A DNA stretch of 64,000 bases from Streptomyces prunicolor NBRC 13075 (GTDB lineage Bacteria; Actinomycetota; Actinomycetes; Streptomycetales; Streptomycetaceae). The position numbers and the translations under genes were made by a program. Of the stretch, positions 1 to 7,887 are shown in pieces. The notes beneath the pieces were generated by a model that was not told the origin of the DNA, did not search any database, and worked only from the letters and a program-made list of their open reading frames with translations. The first letter of the stretch is position 1. The number at the start of each line of letters is the position of its first letter. The stretch lies in assembly GCF_000367365.1 (NCBI RefSeq), contig NZ_BARF01000120.1, forward strand, positions 1-64,000, given 5' to 3'.

Positions 1-34
1 CCGACGGGCGGTACAGGTCGACATCGCGGCCCAC
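1..34 (-). CDS. 5' end of a leftward gene, cut by window edge
   Basis: Only the first codons of a possible leftward gene are visible. Reading from a GTG at 34 gives MGRDVDLYRPS, open to the window edge. A GAAGG lies about 8 nt upstream of that GTG, and a second in-frame GTG is at 40. The 120 bp upstream hold three copies of a hyphenated palindrome, as expected for a regulated promoter of this gene. Eleven residues are too few to name a family. Confidence 0.35.
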   Translation of the reverse strand, partial: MGRDVDLYRPS

Positions 35-64
35 GGGCACAACCTTCGAGAGAACTGACAGGAC

Positions 65-153
65 GGTACTGAGTACCCTACATTAGGGGCACTGAGTGCC
101 ACAATCAAGAAGGTTTTCGGCGCCGAGTGTCACCAAGCAGGGAACTCAGTTCC
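65..153. promoter_or_regulatory. Three GGNACTGAGTNCC operators
   Basis: Three 13-bp hyphenated palindromes of the form GGNACTGAGTNCC occur at 65-77, 88-100 and, on the opposite strand, 141-153. The first two are 23 bp apart. They lie between the stop of the TetR gene at 154 and the start of the partial leftward gene, so they most likely control that gene. The cognate regulator is not identified. Confidence 0.6.
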
Positions 154-762
154 CTATGCTCGCCTCCGGCCACGTCGCGACTCCACCAGCAGCTCGATCG
201 CCTCCCCCGCCAGGGCGACGTCGGCGTCCAGCCGGGCGCGGTCACGGTATCCGTGCCATTGCAGACAGAGGCCATCAAGATGCGACGCCACAATCCGGGC
301 CAGCGGCTCCACGAGCTCTGGGTCGTCGTCGTCCGCGAGATGCTTCCGGAGCACATCGGCGAAGCGGTCGATGAACAGGTCGTAGGCCCGGCTGGCCAGT
401 CCCGGATGCACGTCCTCCTGCCGCAGCGCCCACATGTACAGATCGAACTGCGCACGGGCGTAATCGTCGTTCTCCATGTACCAGCTCATCGTGGTGTCCA
501 GGAGGGACGCGGCGGTTTTCCCCAGCCCGGAGCCACCCTTGCTCGCACTGATCCGTTCGAGCAACTGATCCGAAGCATGTTCAAAAACGGCGAAGAACAG
601 CTGCTCCTTGGTATGAAAAACGTAGTGCAGCGTAGCCAGCGGCGCCTGGGCCGCCTCCGCGATACGACGGGTTGTCGCCCCCCTCGTCCCACGCTCGCCA
701 ATGACACGCACCGTCGCCTCGATGAAGTCCTGTCGGCGCTGATCCATCGGAACGCGAGCCAT
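154..762 (-). CDS. TetR/AcrR family transcriptional regulator
   Basis: This 202-aa protein has the TetR layout: an N-terminal helix-turn-helix at about residues 30-49 (TTRRIAEAA..LATLHYVF) followed by an all-helical ligand-binding domain. The start at 762 was chosen over an in-frame ATG at 795 because GGGAGG lies about 8 nt upstream of it and the protein then begins MARVPMDQRR, typical of the family. It is divergent from the acyl-CoA ligase at 988. The shared intergenic region carries two copies of AAGTCACTT and one CTGATC-type palindrome, so autoregulation and control of the ligase are likely. An acyl-CoA or fatty acid ligand is inferred from context only. Confidence 0.9.
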   Translation of the reverse strand: MARVPMDQRRQDFIEATVRVIGERGTRGATTRRIAEAAQAPLATLHYVFHTKEQLFFAVFEHASDQLLERISASKGGSGLGKTAASLLDTTMSWYMENDDYARAQFDLYMWALRQEDVHPGLASRAYDLFIDRFADVLRKHLADDDDPELVEPLARIVASHLDGLCLQWHGYRDRARLDADVALAGEAIELLVESRRGRRRA

Positions 763-796
763 TCGAGAACCTCCCTGATCCTTTGTCTGAGTCATA

Positions 797-915
797 TGAA
801 CAAGTCACTTCGCAGTCTAGACGTCCACCGGCGGCGGCGAGCAGGCCTCTGGTCCGGATCCAGACGGACCCCTCTCCGCCGGCAAAGAACCTGATCATTT
901 GATCAAGTCACTTGA
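797..915. promoter_or_regulatory. Divergent operator region between TetR gene and acyl-CoA ligase
   Basis: Two near-identical stretches face the two genes: TGAACAAGTCACTT at 797-810 and TGATCAAGTCACTT within 900-913. The second is part of the palindrome TCAAGT-C-ACTTGA at 903-915. Overlapping it is CTGATC-ATTT-GATCAA at 891-906, a member of the CTGATC-N4-GATCAG operator set seen at three other promoters of this module. Confidence 0.65.
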
Positions 916-987
916 CCTGGGCATGTGTGCTGAATACCGTGGCCGAGCCACCGCCAACTCTTGTCGCTGCTGCCAGGAGGACCTTTC

Positions 988-2619
988 ATGAACGCCGTCT
1001 CCCACACCCCGTTGACTCCACTGTCCTTCCTCGAGAGAACCGCCCGCGTATGGCCCGACAAGCCGGGAGTGATCTACGGGAAAAGGAGCCTGAGCTACGG
1101 CGAGGTCGCTGCCCGGGCGACCCGCGTGGCCCACGCGCTTCGAGCGAGCGGTGTCCAGGCCGGCGACCGGGTCGCCTATCTCATGCCGAACCTGCCCGAG
1201 ATGCTCGTCGCGCACTTCGCGGTACCGCTCGCCCAGGCCGTGCTCGTCGCCGTCAACACCAGGCTCTCCGCCGAGGAGATCGCCTACATTCTGGATCACT
1301 CCGGCGCGAAGGTTCTGGTCACCGATGCGGCCTTCCTCCCCACCGTCGCAGCCGCCGTCCAGGACGTCACGACGGTCACCGAAGTCATCGTGTTCGAGGA
1401 CACCGAGGCGGGCGGGAGCGTGGATCCCGCGGCAGCCGCGGCGATCGGATCGCGGCTGGTGAGCTACGCCGACTTCACGGCCCGTGGTTCGGACGAGCAG
1501 CTGAACTGGTCGGTCGAGGAGGAGCTCACGCCGATCTCCATCAACTACACCTCGGGGACGACAGGTCGCCCGAAGGGCGTTGTGTACACCCACCGAGGCG
1601 CCTACCTGAACTCGTTCGGGGAGATCGTCCACTCCTCTCACCATCAGGACAGCGTCTATCTGTGGACCCTGCCGATGTTCCACTGCAACGGCTGGTGCAC
1701 GCCGTGGGCGGTGACCGGCATCGGCGGGACGCACGTATGTCTGCGCGAGGTGCGCGGCGAAGCGATCTGGCAGCAGATCCGTGAGCACCGGGTCACCCAC
1801 CTCAACGGGGCACCGACCGTGGTCACCACGATCCTGAACGCGGCGCAGGCCGGCCCCCTCGACCACCCGCTGGTGATCACCACCGCGGGTGCGCCGCCGA
1901 GCCCCACGACGATCCTGCAGATGGAACGCATGGGCTTCGGGATCGTGCACGTCTACGGCCTGACCGAGACCTACGGCCCGTACTCCGTCTCCCAGGCCCA
2001 ACCGCACTGGTCCGCCCTCCCATCCGACGAAAGGGCAGTGGTCCAGGCCCGTCAGGGCGTCGGCATGATCCAGACCGAGGGCCTGCGCGTGGTGGACGAG
2101 GACATGGTCGACGTACCGGCCGACGGCAGTTCCATGGGCGAGATCGTGATGCGGGGCAACAACGTGACGGCGGGCTACTACCGCGACCCGGAGGGCACCG
2201 CCAAGGCCTTCGCCGGCGGATGGTTCCACAGCGGCGACCTCGGCGTCATGCACCCCGACGGTTATGTGGAGCTGCGTGACCGTGCCAAGGACGTGGTGAT
2301 CTCCGGCGGCGAGAACATCTCCACCATCGAGGTGGAGCAGGCACTGATGAGCCATGAGGCGGTCCTCGAAGTCGCCGTGGTCGGGGTGCCGGACGAGAAA
2401 TGGGGAGAGCGGCCGAAGGCCTTCGTCGTCCTCAAAGCGGGGAAGCAGGCCACCGAGGCGGAGCTGATCGAGCACGTCCGGACCAAGATCGCCCGATACA
2501 AGGCGCCCCGGAACATCGACCTCGTGGCCGAACTGCCGAAGACCTCGACCGGGAAGATCCAGAAGTTCGCCCTGCGCGAGCCGGAGTGGGCCGGCCGCAC
2601 TCATCGCGTGCACGGCTGA
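988..2619 (+). CDS. AMP-forming acyl-CoA synthetase (fatty-acid CoA ligase)
   Basis: The 543-aa protein belongs to the ANL (AMP-binding) superfamily and should activate a carboxylic acid to its CoA thioester with ATP, releasing AMP and PPi. The P-loop YTSGTTGRPKG is at about residues 187-199, the YGLTET adenine motif is mid-protein, the GGENIS hinge region is near 440 and the STGKIQK catalytic-lysine motif near 520. The ATG at 988 has AGGAGG 7 nt upstream; an upstream in-frame TTG at 961 lacks one. The sequence resembles medium-chain/AlkK-type ligases more than acetyl-CoA synthetase. Substrate is unknown. It is the first gene rightward of the divergent TetR promoter and is followed by a strong terminator. 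Confidence 0.92.
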   Translation: MNAVSHTPLTPLSFLERTARVWPDKPGVIYGKRSLSYGEVAARATRVAHALRASGVQAGDRVAYLMPNLPEMLVAHFAVPLAQAVLVAVNTRLSAEEIAYILDHSGAKVLVTDAAFLPTVAAAVQDVTTVTEVIVFEDTEAGGSVDPAAAAAIGSRLVSYADFTARGSDEQLNWSVEEELTPISINYTSGTTGRPKGVVYTHRGAYLNSFGEIVHSSHHQDSVYLWTLPMFHCNGWCTPWAVTGIGGTHVCLREVRGEAIWQQIREHRVTHLNGAPTVVTTILNAAQAGPLDHPLVITTAGAPPSPTTILQMERMGFGIVHVYGLTETYGPYSVSQAQPHWSALPSDERAVVQARQGVGMIQTEGLRVVDEDMVDVPADGSSMGEIVMRGNNVTAGYYRDPEGTAKAFAGGWFHSGDLGVMHPDGYVELRDRAKDVVISGGENISTIEVEQALMSHEAVLEVAVVGVPDEKWGERPKAFVVLKAGKQATEAELIEHVRTKIARYKAPRNIDLVAELPKTSTGKIQKFALREPEWAGRTHRVHG

Positions 2620-2681
2620 TCCGGGGCAGGAGCCCGAACGTCCCTGTTCCGCCCAGCAGTTCGGCCGCCAAGAACGTGGAC

Positions 2682-2723
2682 GGGGGCTTGTCCGCTCGAC
2701 CCTCATCGAGCGGACAAGCCCCC
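2682..2723. terminator. Bidirectional hairpin terminator
   Basis: A perfect 18-bp inverted repeat (2682-2699 and 2706-2723) with a 6-nt loop lies between the convergent acyl-CoA ligase and phytanoyl-CoA dioxygenase genes. Confidence 0.85.
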
Positions 2724-2747
2724 GGGCATTCCGCCATGGGCCATCGG

Positions 2748-3631
2748 TTACTCGTATGTCACCGCGGTCCGGGCAGAGGACGGGTCGTCCTCCAGCACGT
2801 GGTGCGGGTCGGTCATCACACCGTCGACCTCGATCCAGCCCATGAACGGCGGACTCGCCTCGTAGCCGAGGAGGCGCTGGACACGGTCCGGCAACTGCTT
2901 GACGACGTCGAGGGGCACGGAGAGGTACTGGTTCTCCTCCTGCCGGAGGTGGGCCAGGTCGAGGGTCAGGGTCAGCCCGGTCCGGGAGATGTCGGTGTTG
3001 TTGGTTCCGCCGGCGTGGTAGGTCGCCCCCCAGCCAGATCAGCGCGGATCCCGCCGTCATCCCGGTCGGGACCGTCTCCTCCTGGCGGGGACCGCGCTCG
3101 TCGTCCCACAGGTGACTGCCGGGGATCACCAGTGTCCCGCCGATGTCGGCGGTGAAGTCGGTGACGGCCAGCATGATCTGCACCCGGGCCTGGCGACCGC
3201 CCTCCGGGTGGCGCCACTGCCAGACCGCGTCGTCCCGGTGCAGCGGCTGGGAGCCCTCGCCGGGGTGGATGCCGATGAGCTGCGTCACGCCGATCTGGAT
3301 GTTCGGAACCAGCTCCGCGCGCTCATCGCCGAACCACACCGGGGTCGGGAGCTGGAGGTAGCGCTCCGCGGCACCGTAGAACAGCGGGGGGGGTGATGAG
3401 GTCGGTCATGCGAGGACTTTGCTTGAACAGGGCGCCGAGTCGACGCGTCTTGGCTCCGGCGAACTCGTCCTGACCTCAGCCGACCCGCTCCAGCTCCGGC
3501 AGGAGGTCGGCCTTGATCGCGTCGAAGAGCTCGCTGTCGATGAAATCCTTCACGATCACGCCGCCGTCGCGCGCGATCACGTCGCAGACGTCATCCACGG
3601 ACGCGGTCGGTTCGAGTGTGGTCAGACCCAT
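2748..3631 (-). pseudogene. Phytanoyl-CoA dioxygenase (PhyH) family, disrupted by three lesions
   Basis: Read with corrections, this is a complete PhyH-family Fe(II)/2-oxoglutarate dioxygenase of about 290 aa, starting MGLTTLEPTA at 3631 (GAGGG upstream) and ending TAVTYE at 2748. The HRDD metal motif and the distal TYHAGGTNN/SRTG segments are recognisable. Three lesions break it: an in-frame TGA at 3478-3476 (codon 52), an extra base in an 8-G run at 3386-3393, and an extra base in a 6-C run (plus strand) at 3026-3031. With 7 and 5 bases in those runs the frame is restored. Homopolymer changes could be sequencing errors; the TGA could not be one of that kind. It is probably the third gene of the leftward monooxygenase-adenylate kinase operon. 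Confidence 0.85.
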
Positions 3632-3750
3632 GGTGTTGCCCTCACAAGTTCAACGATGGTGTTCGCCGTCGCCCGGCGGGTGGATCGAGGCGAGAGAGTC
3701 AGCCGGCCCGGTGCCGCGACCGGCGGATCACACGGCCGACAGGATGTGGT

Positions 3751-4338
3751 TCAAGGCCGCGCCGCGCTCTCGTCCTCACTCGCCGCAAGGCCCCGTTGCC
3801 GCAGTGCCGTCCGCACCCGTTCGCCGATCTGCTCGGCCGAGCCGACGGCCTGGATCGTCAGCAGCCTGTCCGCGTAGTGGGCGAGGAGCGGAGCGGTCTG
3901 ACTGCGGTAGATCTGTTGCCGGTGCCGGATGACCTGCTCGGTGTCGTCCGCACGGCCACGGCCCAACAGCCTTCCCACTACGACGTCTTCGGGAGCGGTG
4001 AACTCCAGGACGGCGTCGATCCCGCCGTCCGCGCCGGGGAGCATCGACCCAAGTGCCTCCGCCTGTCGCACAGTTCGCGGGAAGCCGTCGAGGAGGAAAC
4101 CCCGCCGCGTGTCCGGTTCCACCAGCCGTCGGCGGATCATCTCGCCCGTGATGTGGTCGGGGACCAGCTCACCCGTGTCGAGATACCGCTGGGCATCCTG
4201 CCCCAGAGCTGTCCGACGGCTGACGTGATCACGGAACAGATCACCGGTTGAGATGTGCGGGACGCCTAGATCGTCGCGGAGGATGGCTGCCTGGGTGCCC
4301 TTGCCTGCGCCAGGAGGGCCGATGAGCACAAGTCGCAT
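3751..4338 (-). CDS. adk: Adenylate kinase, accessory copy
   Basis: This 195-aa P-loop kinase interconverts 2 ADP with ATP + AMP. It begins MRLVLIGPPGAGKGTQ, with the Walker A motif at residues 7-15, the STGDLFR and DGFPRT AMP-binding motifs, and the short LID (GRGRADDTEQVIRHR) lacking the zinc-binding insertion. The frame extends 31 residues upstream, but the family alignment fixes the start at 4338; the ribosome binding site is weak. It lies 113 bp behind the Baeyer-Villiger monooxygenase, among acyl-CoA genes rather than in the ribosomal-protein/secY locus where the housekeeping copy usually sits. A role in recycling AMP released by the two CoA ligases is inferred. Confidence 0.88.
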   Translation of the reverse strand: MRLVLIGPPGAGKGTQAAILRDDLGVPHISTGDLFRDHVSRRTALGQDAQRYLDTGELVPDHITGEMIRRRLVEPDTRRGFLLDGFPRTVRQAEALGSMLPGADGGIDAVLEFTAPEDVVVGRLLGRGRADDTEQVIRHRQQIYRSQTAPLLAHYADRLLTIQAVGSAEQIGERVRTALRQRGLAASEDESAARP

Positions 4339-4451
4339 CTGGGTAGGGATACCTTCCGATCGAGCCGCATCCATGACATGCCGGTACGGCGTCACTCCGT
4401 CACTCATGACCAGCCGAGCAGGTTCCGTCAACAGGCCCGGCCGGTAAGCGT

Positions 4452-5948
4452 CTAAGCGGTCCCGCTAGCCGTCGCTCCCTGCCCCGACCGATAGTCACGG
4501 GGCTTGAACCGCTTCGTCTGCCACCAGTAGGAGACAGTCGTACCCGGCCACAGCGTGTCGATGCGGCCGTCCGCCGACTGGTACCAACTGCGGCAACCGC
4601 CGGACACCCAGACGGTCTTCTTCATCAGCCGCTGAGTCCTCCAGTAGGCGCTCGCCTGTACCTCCGGGCGGAGTTCGAGAGCCCGTATCCCCTTCACGCG
4701 CGCGTGCTTGATGGCGCCGACTATGTAGCGGGTCTGCGCCTCGATCATGAACACCATCGAGTTGTGCCCGAGTGCGGTGTTCGGGCCCAGCATCATGAAG
4801 AAGTTCGGGAACGCCGAGGCCGAGATGCCCAGCTTCGTGGCGGCTCCGTCCCTCCAGGCGTCCGATATCTCGACACCGTCCCGCCCGAACACCTTCATCG
4901 GGGCGAGGAAGTCGGTAGCGGCGAACCCGGTGCCGAAGACGATGGTGTCGACCCGGCGCGGCGAGCCGTCCGCTGCGACGACCGCGTCCGCCGTGATCTC
5001 GCGCAGGCCCGTCGTGATCAGTTCGACGTTGCTCCGCTGAAGCGCGGGGAACCAGTCGTCGGACACCAGGCGGCGCTTGCACCCGGGGGCGTAGTCGGGG
5101 GTCAGTGCGGCCCTCATCGCCTCGTCGGGCACGGACTCCTTGAGAAAGTCCAGCGCTCGCTGCCGGTAGCGCTCGACGACCTTGGGGTGTCCGAGGAAAC
5201 CCCGGGCCAGCGTCTCGAACTCCCAGTACGTCGCCCAGCGTCGCAGCCGCTGCGCGAGGGGCAGCCGACCGTAGAGACGGCGCCGGCGCGTGGGGATCTC
5301 CGCGTCGCCACGAGGCGTCACCCAGTGCGGTGACCGCTGGAACACATAGAGCTTCTCGGCCTGTTCGGCCAGGTGGGGAACGAACTGAACCGCACTCGCA
5401 CCCGTTCCGATCACCGCGACATGGCGCCCGGCGAAGTCGTGGTCGTGATCCCACCGGGCGGAGTGGAACGCAGTTCCGTCGAAGCTCTCCAGGCCGGAGA
5501 TCTCGGGCACCACCGGCTTGCTCAGCACCCCGGTCGCGTTCACGACGAACCTGCCCCGGATCGACTCACCCGCCCCTGTGACCACGGTCCAGGTATCGGT
5601 CGTGTCGTCGAAGCGCATCTCCTCCACCTCGACGCCGAACCTGAGGTGCGGGCCGAGTTCGTAGACGTCGACGACTTGCCGCAGGTAGGCGTGGAGTTCG
5701 TCCCAGGACGGGAAGTGCCGTGTCCAGTCCGGGTTCTGGCGGAAGGAGTAGGAGTACAGCACGCTCGGTACGTCGCAGGCCGCGCCCGGGTAGGTGTTGT
5801 CCCGCCAGGTGCCGCCGACATCGGAGTCCTTCTCCAGAATGACGAAGTCGTCGATCCCGGCTTCCTTGAGCTTGATGGCGGCACAGAGCCCGGAGAAACC
5901 CGAGCCCACGATGACGACCGTGGGATCGCCGCCTTGAAGATGAGTCAT
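4452..5948 (-). CDS. Baeyer-Villiger-type flavin monooxygenase
   Basis: The 498-aa protein has two Rossmann motifs, VGSGFSG for FAD at about residues 14-20 and VIGTGASA for NADPH near 176-183. Between them is the Baeyer-Villiger fingerprint F-x-G-x3-H-x3-W-D (FDGTAFHSARWD) near residues 155-168. Such enzymes insert oxygen next to a ketone carbonyl to give an ester or lactone. The ATG at 5948 was chosen because GAGGAC lies 6 nt upstream; the open frame to 6188 runs through the operator. The gene stands downstream of a perfect CTGATCGTACGATCAG operator and beside an esterase that could hydrolyse the ester formed. The ketone substrate is unknown. Confidence 0.9.
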   Translation of the reverse strand: MTHLQGGDPTVVIVGSGFSGLCAAIKLKEAGIDDFVILEKDSDVGGTWRDNTYPGAACDVPSVLYSYSFRQNPDWTRHFPSWDELHAYLRQVVDVYELGPHLRFGVEVEEMRFDDTTDTWTVVTGAGESIRGRFVVNATGVLSKPVVPEISGLESFDGTAFHSARWDHDHDFAGRHVAVIGTGASAVQFVPHLAEQAEKLYVFQRSPHWVTPRGDAEIPTRRRRLYGRLPLAQRLRRWATYWEFETLARGFLGHPKVVERYRQRALDFLKESVPDEAMRAALTPDYAPGCKRRLVSDDWFPALQRSNVELITTGLREITADAVVAADGSPRRVDTIVFGTGFAATDFLAPMKVFGRDGVEISDAWRDGAATKLGISASAFPNFFMMLGPNTALGHNSMVFMIEAQTRYIVGAIKHARVKGIRALELRPEVQASAYWRTQRLMKKTVWVSGGCRSWYQSADGRIDTLWPGTTVSYWWQTKRFKPRDYRSGQGATASGTA

Positions 5949-6293
5949 GACCGTCCTCTGTCGACTGAGGGCCAGGGATGGTGTCCTCCGAGCCGCGACC
6001 TCCAATGGGGTCGACGGCGAGGACTTCTGATCAAATGACCTGATCGTACGATCAGAATGCGTGCCGCACTTCCGCGTGTCAATGCCCGGAGAACACCGAA
6101 GGCGCCGACGGCCGACCCGGTCCCAGCGGCTCGAGCGAAGTCCGCTGCGGTTCGGCAGCGCCCTGAAGGCGTGCGCGGCCGTATCCATACGCGGCTCCGC
6201 CGATGGGCGCGACCAGCCACGACGGCACCGCGGACGATCGACGGCACAGCGCCCCCGCGATGGAGCTGCACATCGACACAGCCAGCGGAGCGC
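5949..6293. other. Upstream region of the monooxygenase gene
   Basis: This 345-bp stretch holds the operator pair at 6027-6055 close to the monooxygenase start. I see no gene or recognisable element in the remainder (6056-6293). Confidence 0.6.
6027..6055. promoter_or_regulatory. Tandem CTGATC operators upstream of the monooxygenase
   Basis: A perfect 16-bp palindrome CTGATCGTACGATCAG at 6040-6055 is preceded by CTGATCAAATGACC at 6027-6040. The latter matches 13 of 14 positions of the site at 7674-7687 before the esterase gene. Confidence 0.75.
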
Positions 6294-7535
6294 TCAGCCG
6301 TCCAGCGCATCGCGCAGCGCCGCTAGCAGTCCCGCGACGCGCGGATCCGGGCCTCCGGTCATCTCCGTCTTCAGCAGGTTCTGCACATATCCGAAGCCGA
6401 CCCGGGCATCACGGTCGGCGAACCCGAGTGCCCCACCGACACCCTCGTGCCCGAAGGAACTCCCGGACAGCATCGGCACCCCCGCGCTGGGCAGCATGAA
6501 CCCGCTGCCGAACCTCGCCTCCAGTCCGGTCACCCGGTCACGCCCCGCACTTCGCTCGGCGGTCGCGGCCGTGATCACGTCCTCGCCCAGCAGCCTCCGC
6601 CCGTCCACCGCGCCGACGCAGGAGGCATAAAGCCGCGCCACGGAGCGGGCGTTGGTGATGCCGTTCGCCGCGGGAAGGGAGGCTCTGCGGACGCTCGGGG
6701 TGTTCCACTCGTCGGCATCGGGCGTCCTCAGCGCACCGTTGGCGGTCATCGCTCGGACCAGCAGTGACGACAGGTCCGCCGGAACTCTCCGGTCGGCGCC
6801 GATCGCCCGCCTCAGCTCCGGATCGGGAATCCGCTCCGCGAGCGAGGAGTCGGGCGAGGCAGCGGGGCGACCGGACAGCGGGTCGTCGACCAGCGCGGCG
6901 ACCCGGCGTTCCACACCGTCGGGCAGACCGATGAAGAAGTCGAGGCCCAGCGGGCCGGCGATCTCACTGGCGAACAGGTCCTGGATCGTCCGGCCGGTGG
7001 CACGTCGAACCACCTCGTCGAGAAGCCAGCCGTACGTCAGGGCGTGGTAGCCGAAGTCGGTGCCCGGCACCCATAGAGGCTTCTGTTCGGCGAGCGCTCG
7101 CGCCGCGACGCCGTACGCGAGGACCTCCGCGCGAGTGAACCGGCCGTCGAGAACCGGCAGTCCGGCCTGGTGCGCGAGGATCATCCGGACCGTGACACCG
7201 TCCTTCCCGCGGCTCGCGAAGGCCGGCCAGTAGCGGGCGACGGGAGCGTCGAGGTCGAGTTCCCCCCGGTCGGCCAGCAGGCAACAGAGGATCGCCGTGG
7301 CGCCCTTCGTCACCGAGTACGCCAGCCCGACCGTGTCCGCCCGCCATCGCCCCCCGGTGACGATGTCGGCGCGTCCGCCCCACAGGTCGGCCTTCAGCTC
7401 GCCGTCCACATAGACCGCGCAGGACGCCCCCACCTCCCCGAGCTGCGCGAAGTTCCGGTCGAACGCCTCCCGTAGCGGCTCGAAACCCGGTGCGACGAAC
7501 CCCTCCGAGTACATGGTCTGCGGCTGAATCGACAT
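6294..7535 (-). CDS. Beta-lactamase-fold serine esterase (EstB-like)
   Basis: The 413-aa protein belongs to the class C beta-lactamase/penicillin-binding fold family of esterases. The SxxK nucleophile motif (SVTK) is at about residues 74-77, followed by the YH..T.GW region that usually carries the catalytic tyrosine. No signal peptide is evident, so it is probably cytoplasmic. The ATG at 7535 is preceded by GAGGAG at 5 nt; the frame is open back to 7631. It carries its own copy of the CTGATC operator upstream and sits next to the Baeyer-Villiger monooxygenase. Hydrolysis of the ester product of that enzyme is a reasonable inference. Confidence 0.87.
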   Translation of the reverse strand: MSIQPQTMYSEGFVAPGFEPLREAFDRNFAQLGEVGASCAVYVDGELKADLWGGRADIVTGGRWRADTVGLAYSVTKGATAILCCLLADRGELDLDAPVARYWPAFASRGKDGVTVRMILAHQAGLPVLDGRFTRAEVLAYGVAARALAEQKPLWVPGTDFGYHALTYGWLLDEVVRRATGRTIQDLFASEIAGPLGLDFFIGLPDGVERRVAALVDDPLSGRPAASPDSSLAERIPDPELRRAIGADRRVPADLSSLLVRAMTANGALRTPDADEWNTPSVRRASLPAANGITNARSVARLYASCVGAVDGRRLLGEDVITAATAERSAGRDRVTGLEARFGSGFMLPSAGVPMLSGSSFGHEGVGGALGFADRDARVGFGYVQNLLKTEMTGGPDPRVAGLLAALRDALDG

Positions 7536-7673
7536 GACGCTCCTCGCGGCGACTCGGGCGCCCACCGATCCGGGCCGCAGGCCTGAGCCGACGTGCTCGA
7601 CACCCACGGCATCGGCGGAGACAGGATGCACAGACCTCTTGCGGAGCGGCGAACGCCATCGTAATCTAACGAC

Positions 7674-7687
7674 CTGATCAGATGACC
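7674..7687. promoter_or_regulatory. CTGATC-type operator upstream of the esterase
   Basis: CTGATCAGATGACC lies about 140 bp upstream of the esterase start and differs at one position from the site at 6027-6040. It lacks the clean right half of the palindrome. Confidence 0.55.
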
Positions 7688-7796
7688 AACTAGTGGTCCA
7701 CTGTGGGACTGCCTCACCAGGCTGTCAACCCACCCCCGGAAGCAGACCCGCACTCTCCATTCCGGTCCCCAGAATTCGTGAATTTTCCCGAAAACC

Positions 7797-7826
7797 TTGA
7801 CAGGCCGCTTCAGTAACCCATTACTG
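7797..7826 (+). promoter_or_regulatory. Probable permease promoter with overlapping palindrome
   Basis: A consensus -35 TTGACA is at 7797-7802. A perfect hyphenated palindrome CAGTAA-CCCA-TTACTG at 7811-7826 covers the position expected for the -10. The permease start is 60 bp further on. The palindrome differs from the CTGATC family, suggesting separate control of uptake. Confidence 0.5.
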
Positions 7827-7887
7827 GGCCGACAAGATTCGCCAATGCCCCAGCAGGGGGTCGGGGCCATCATCAGAGAGGGTGCAC

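Larger units (their letters stand above)
7536..7887. other. Divergent intergenic region, esterase and permease
   Basis: This 352-bp gap holds the esterase operator (7674-7687) and the permease promoter with its palindrome (7797-7826). I see no gene in it. Confidence 0.6.

Noticed and set aside
895..3339. A single 814-codon open frame on the minus strand.
   Set aside because: It runs antisense through the acyl-CoA ligase. Only its first part is real coding (the PhyH fragment); the rest is an artefact of high GC, where stop codons are rare off-frame.
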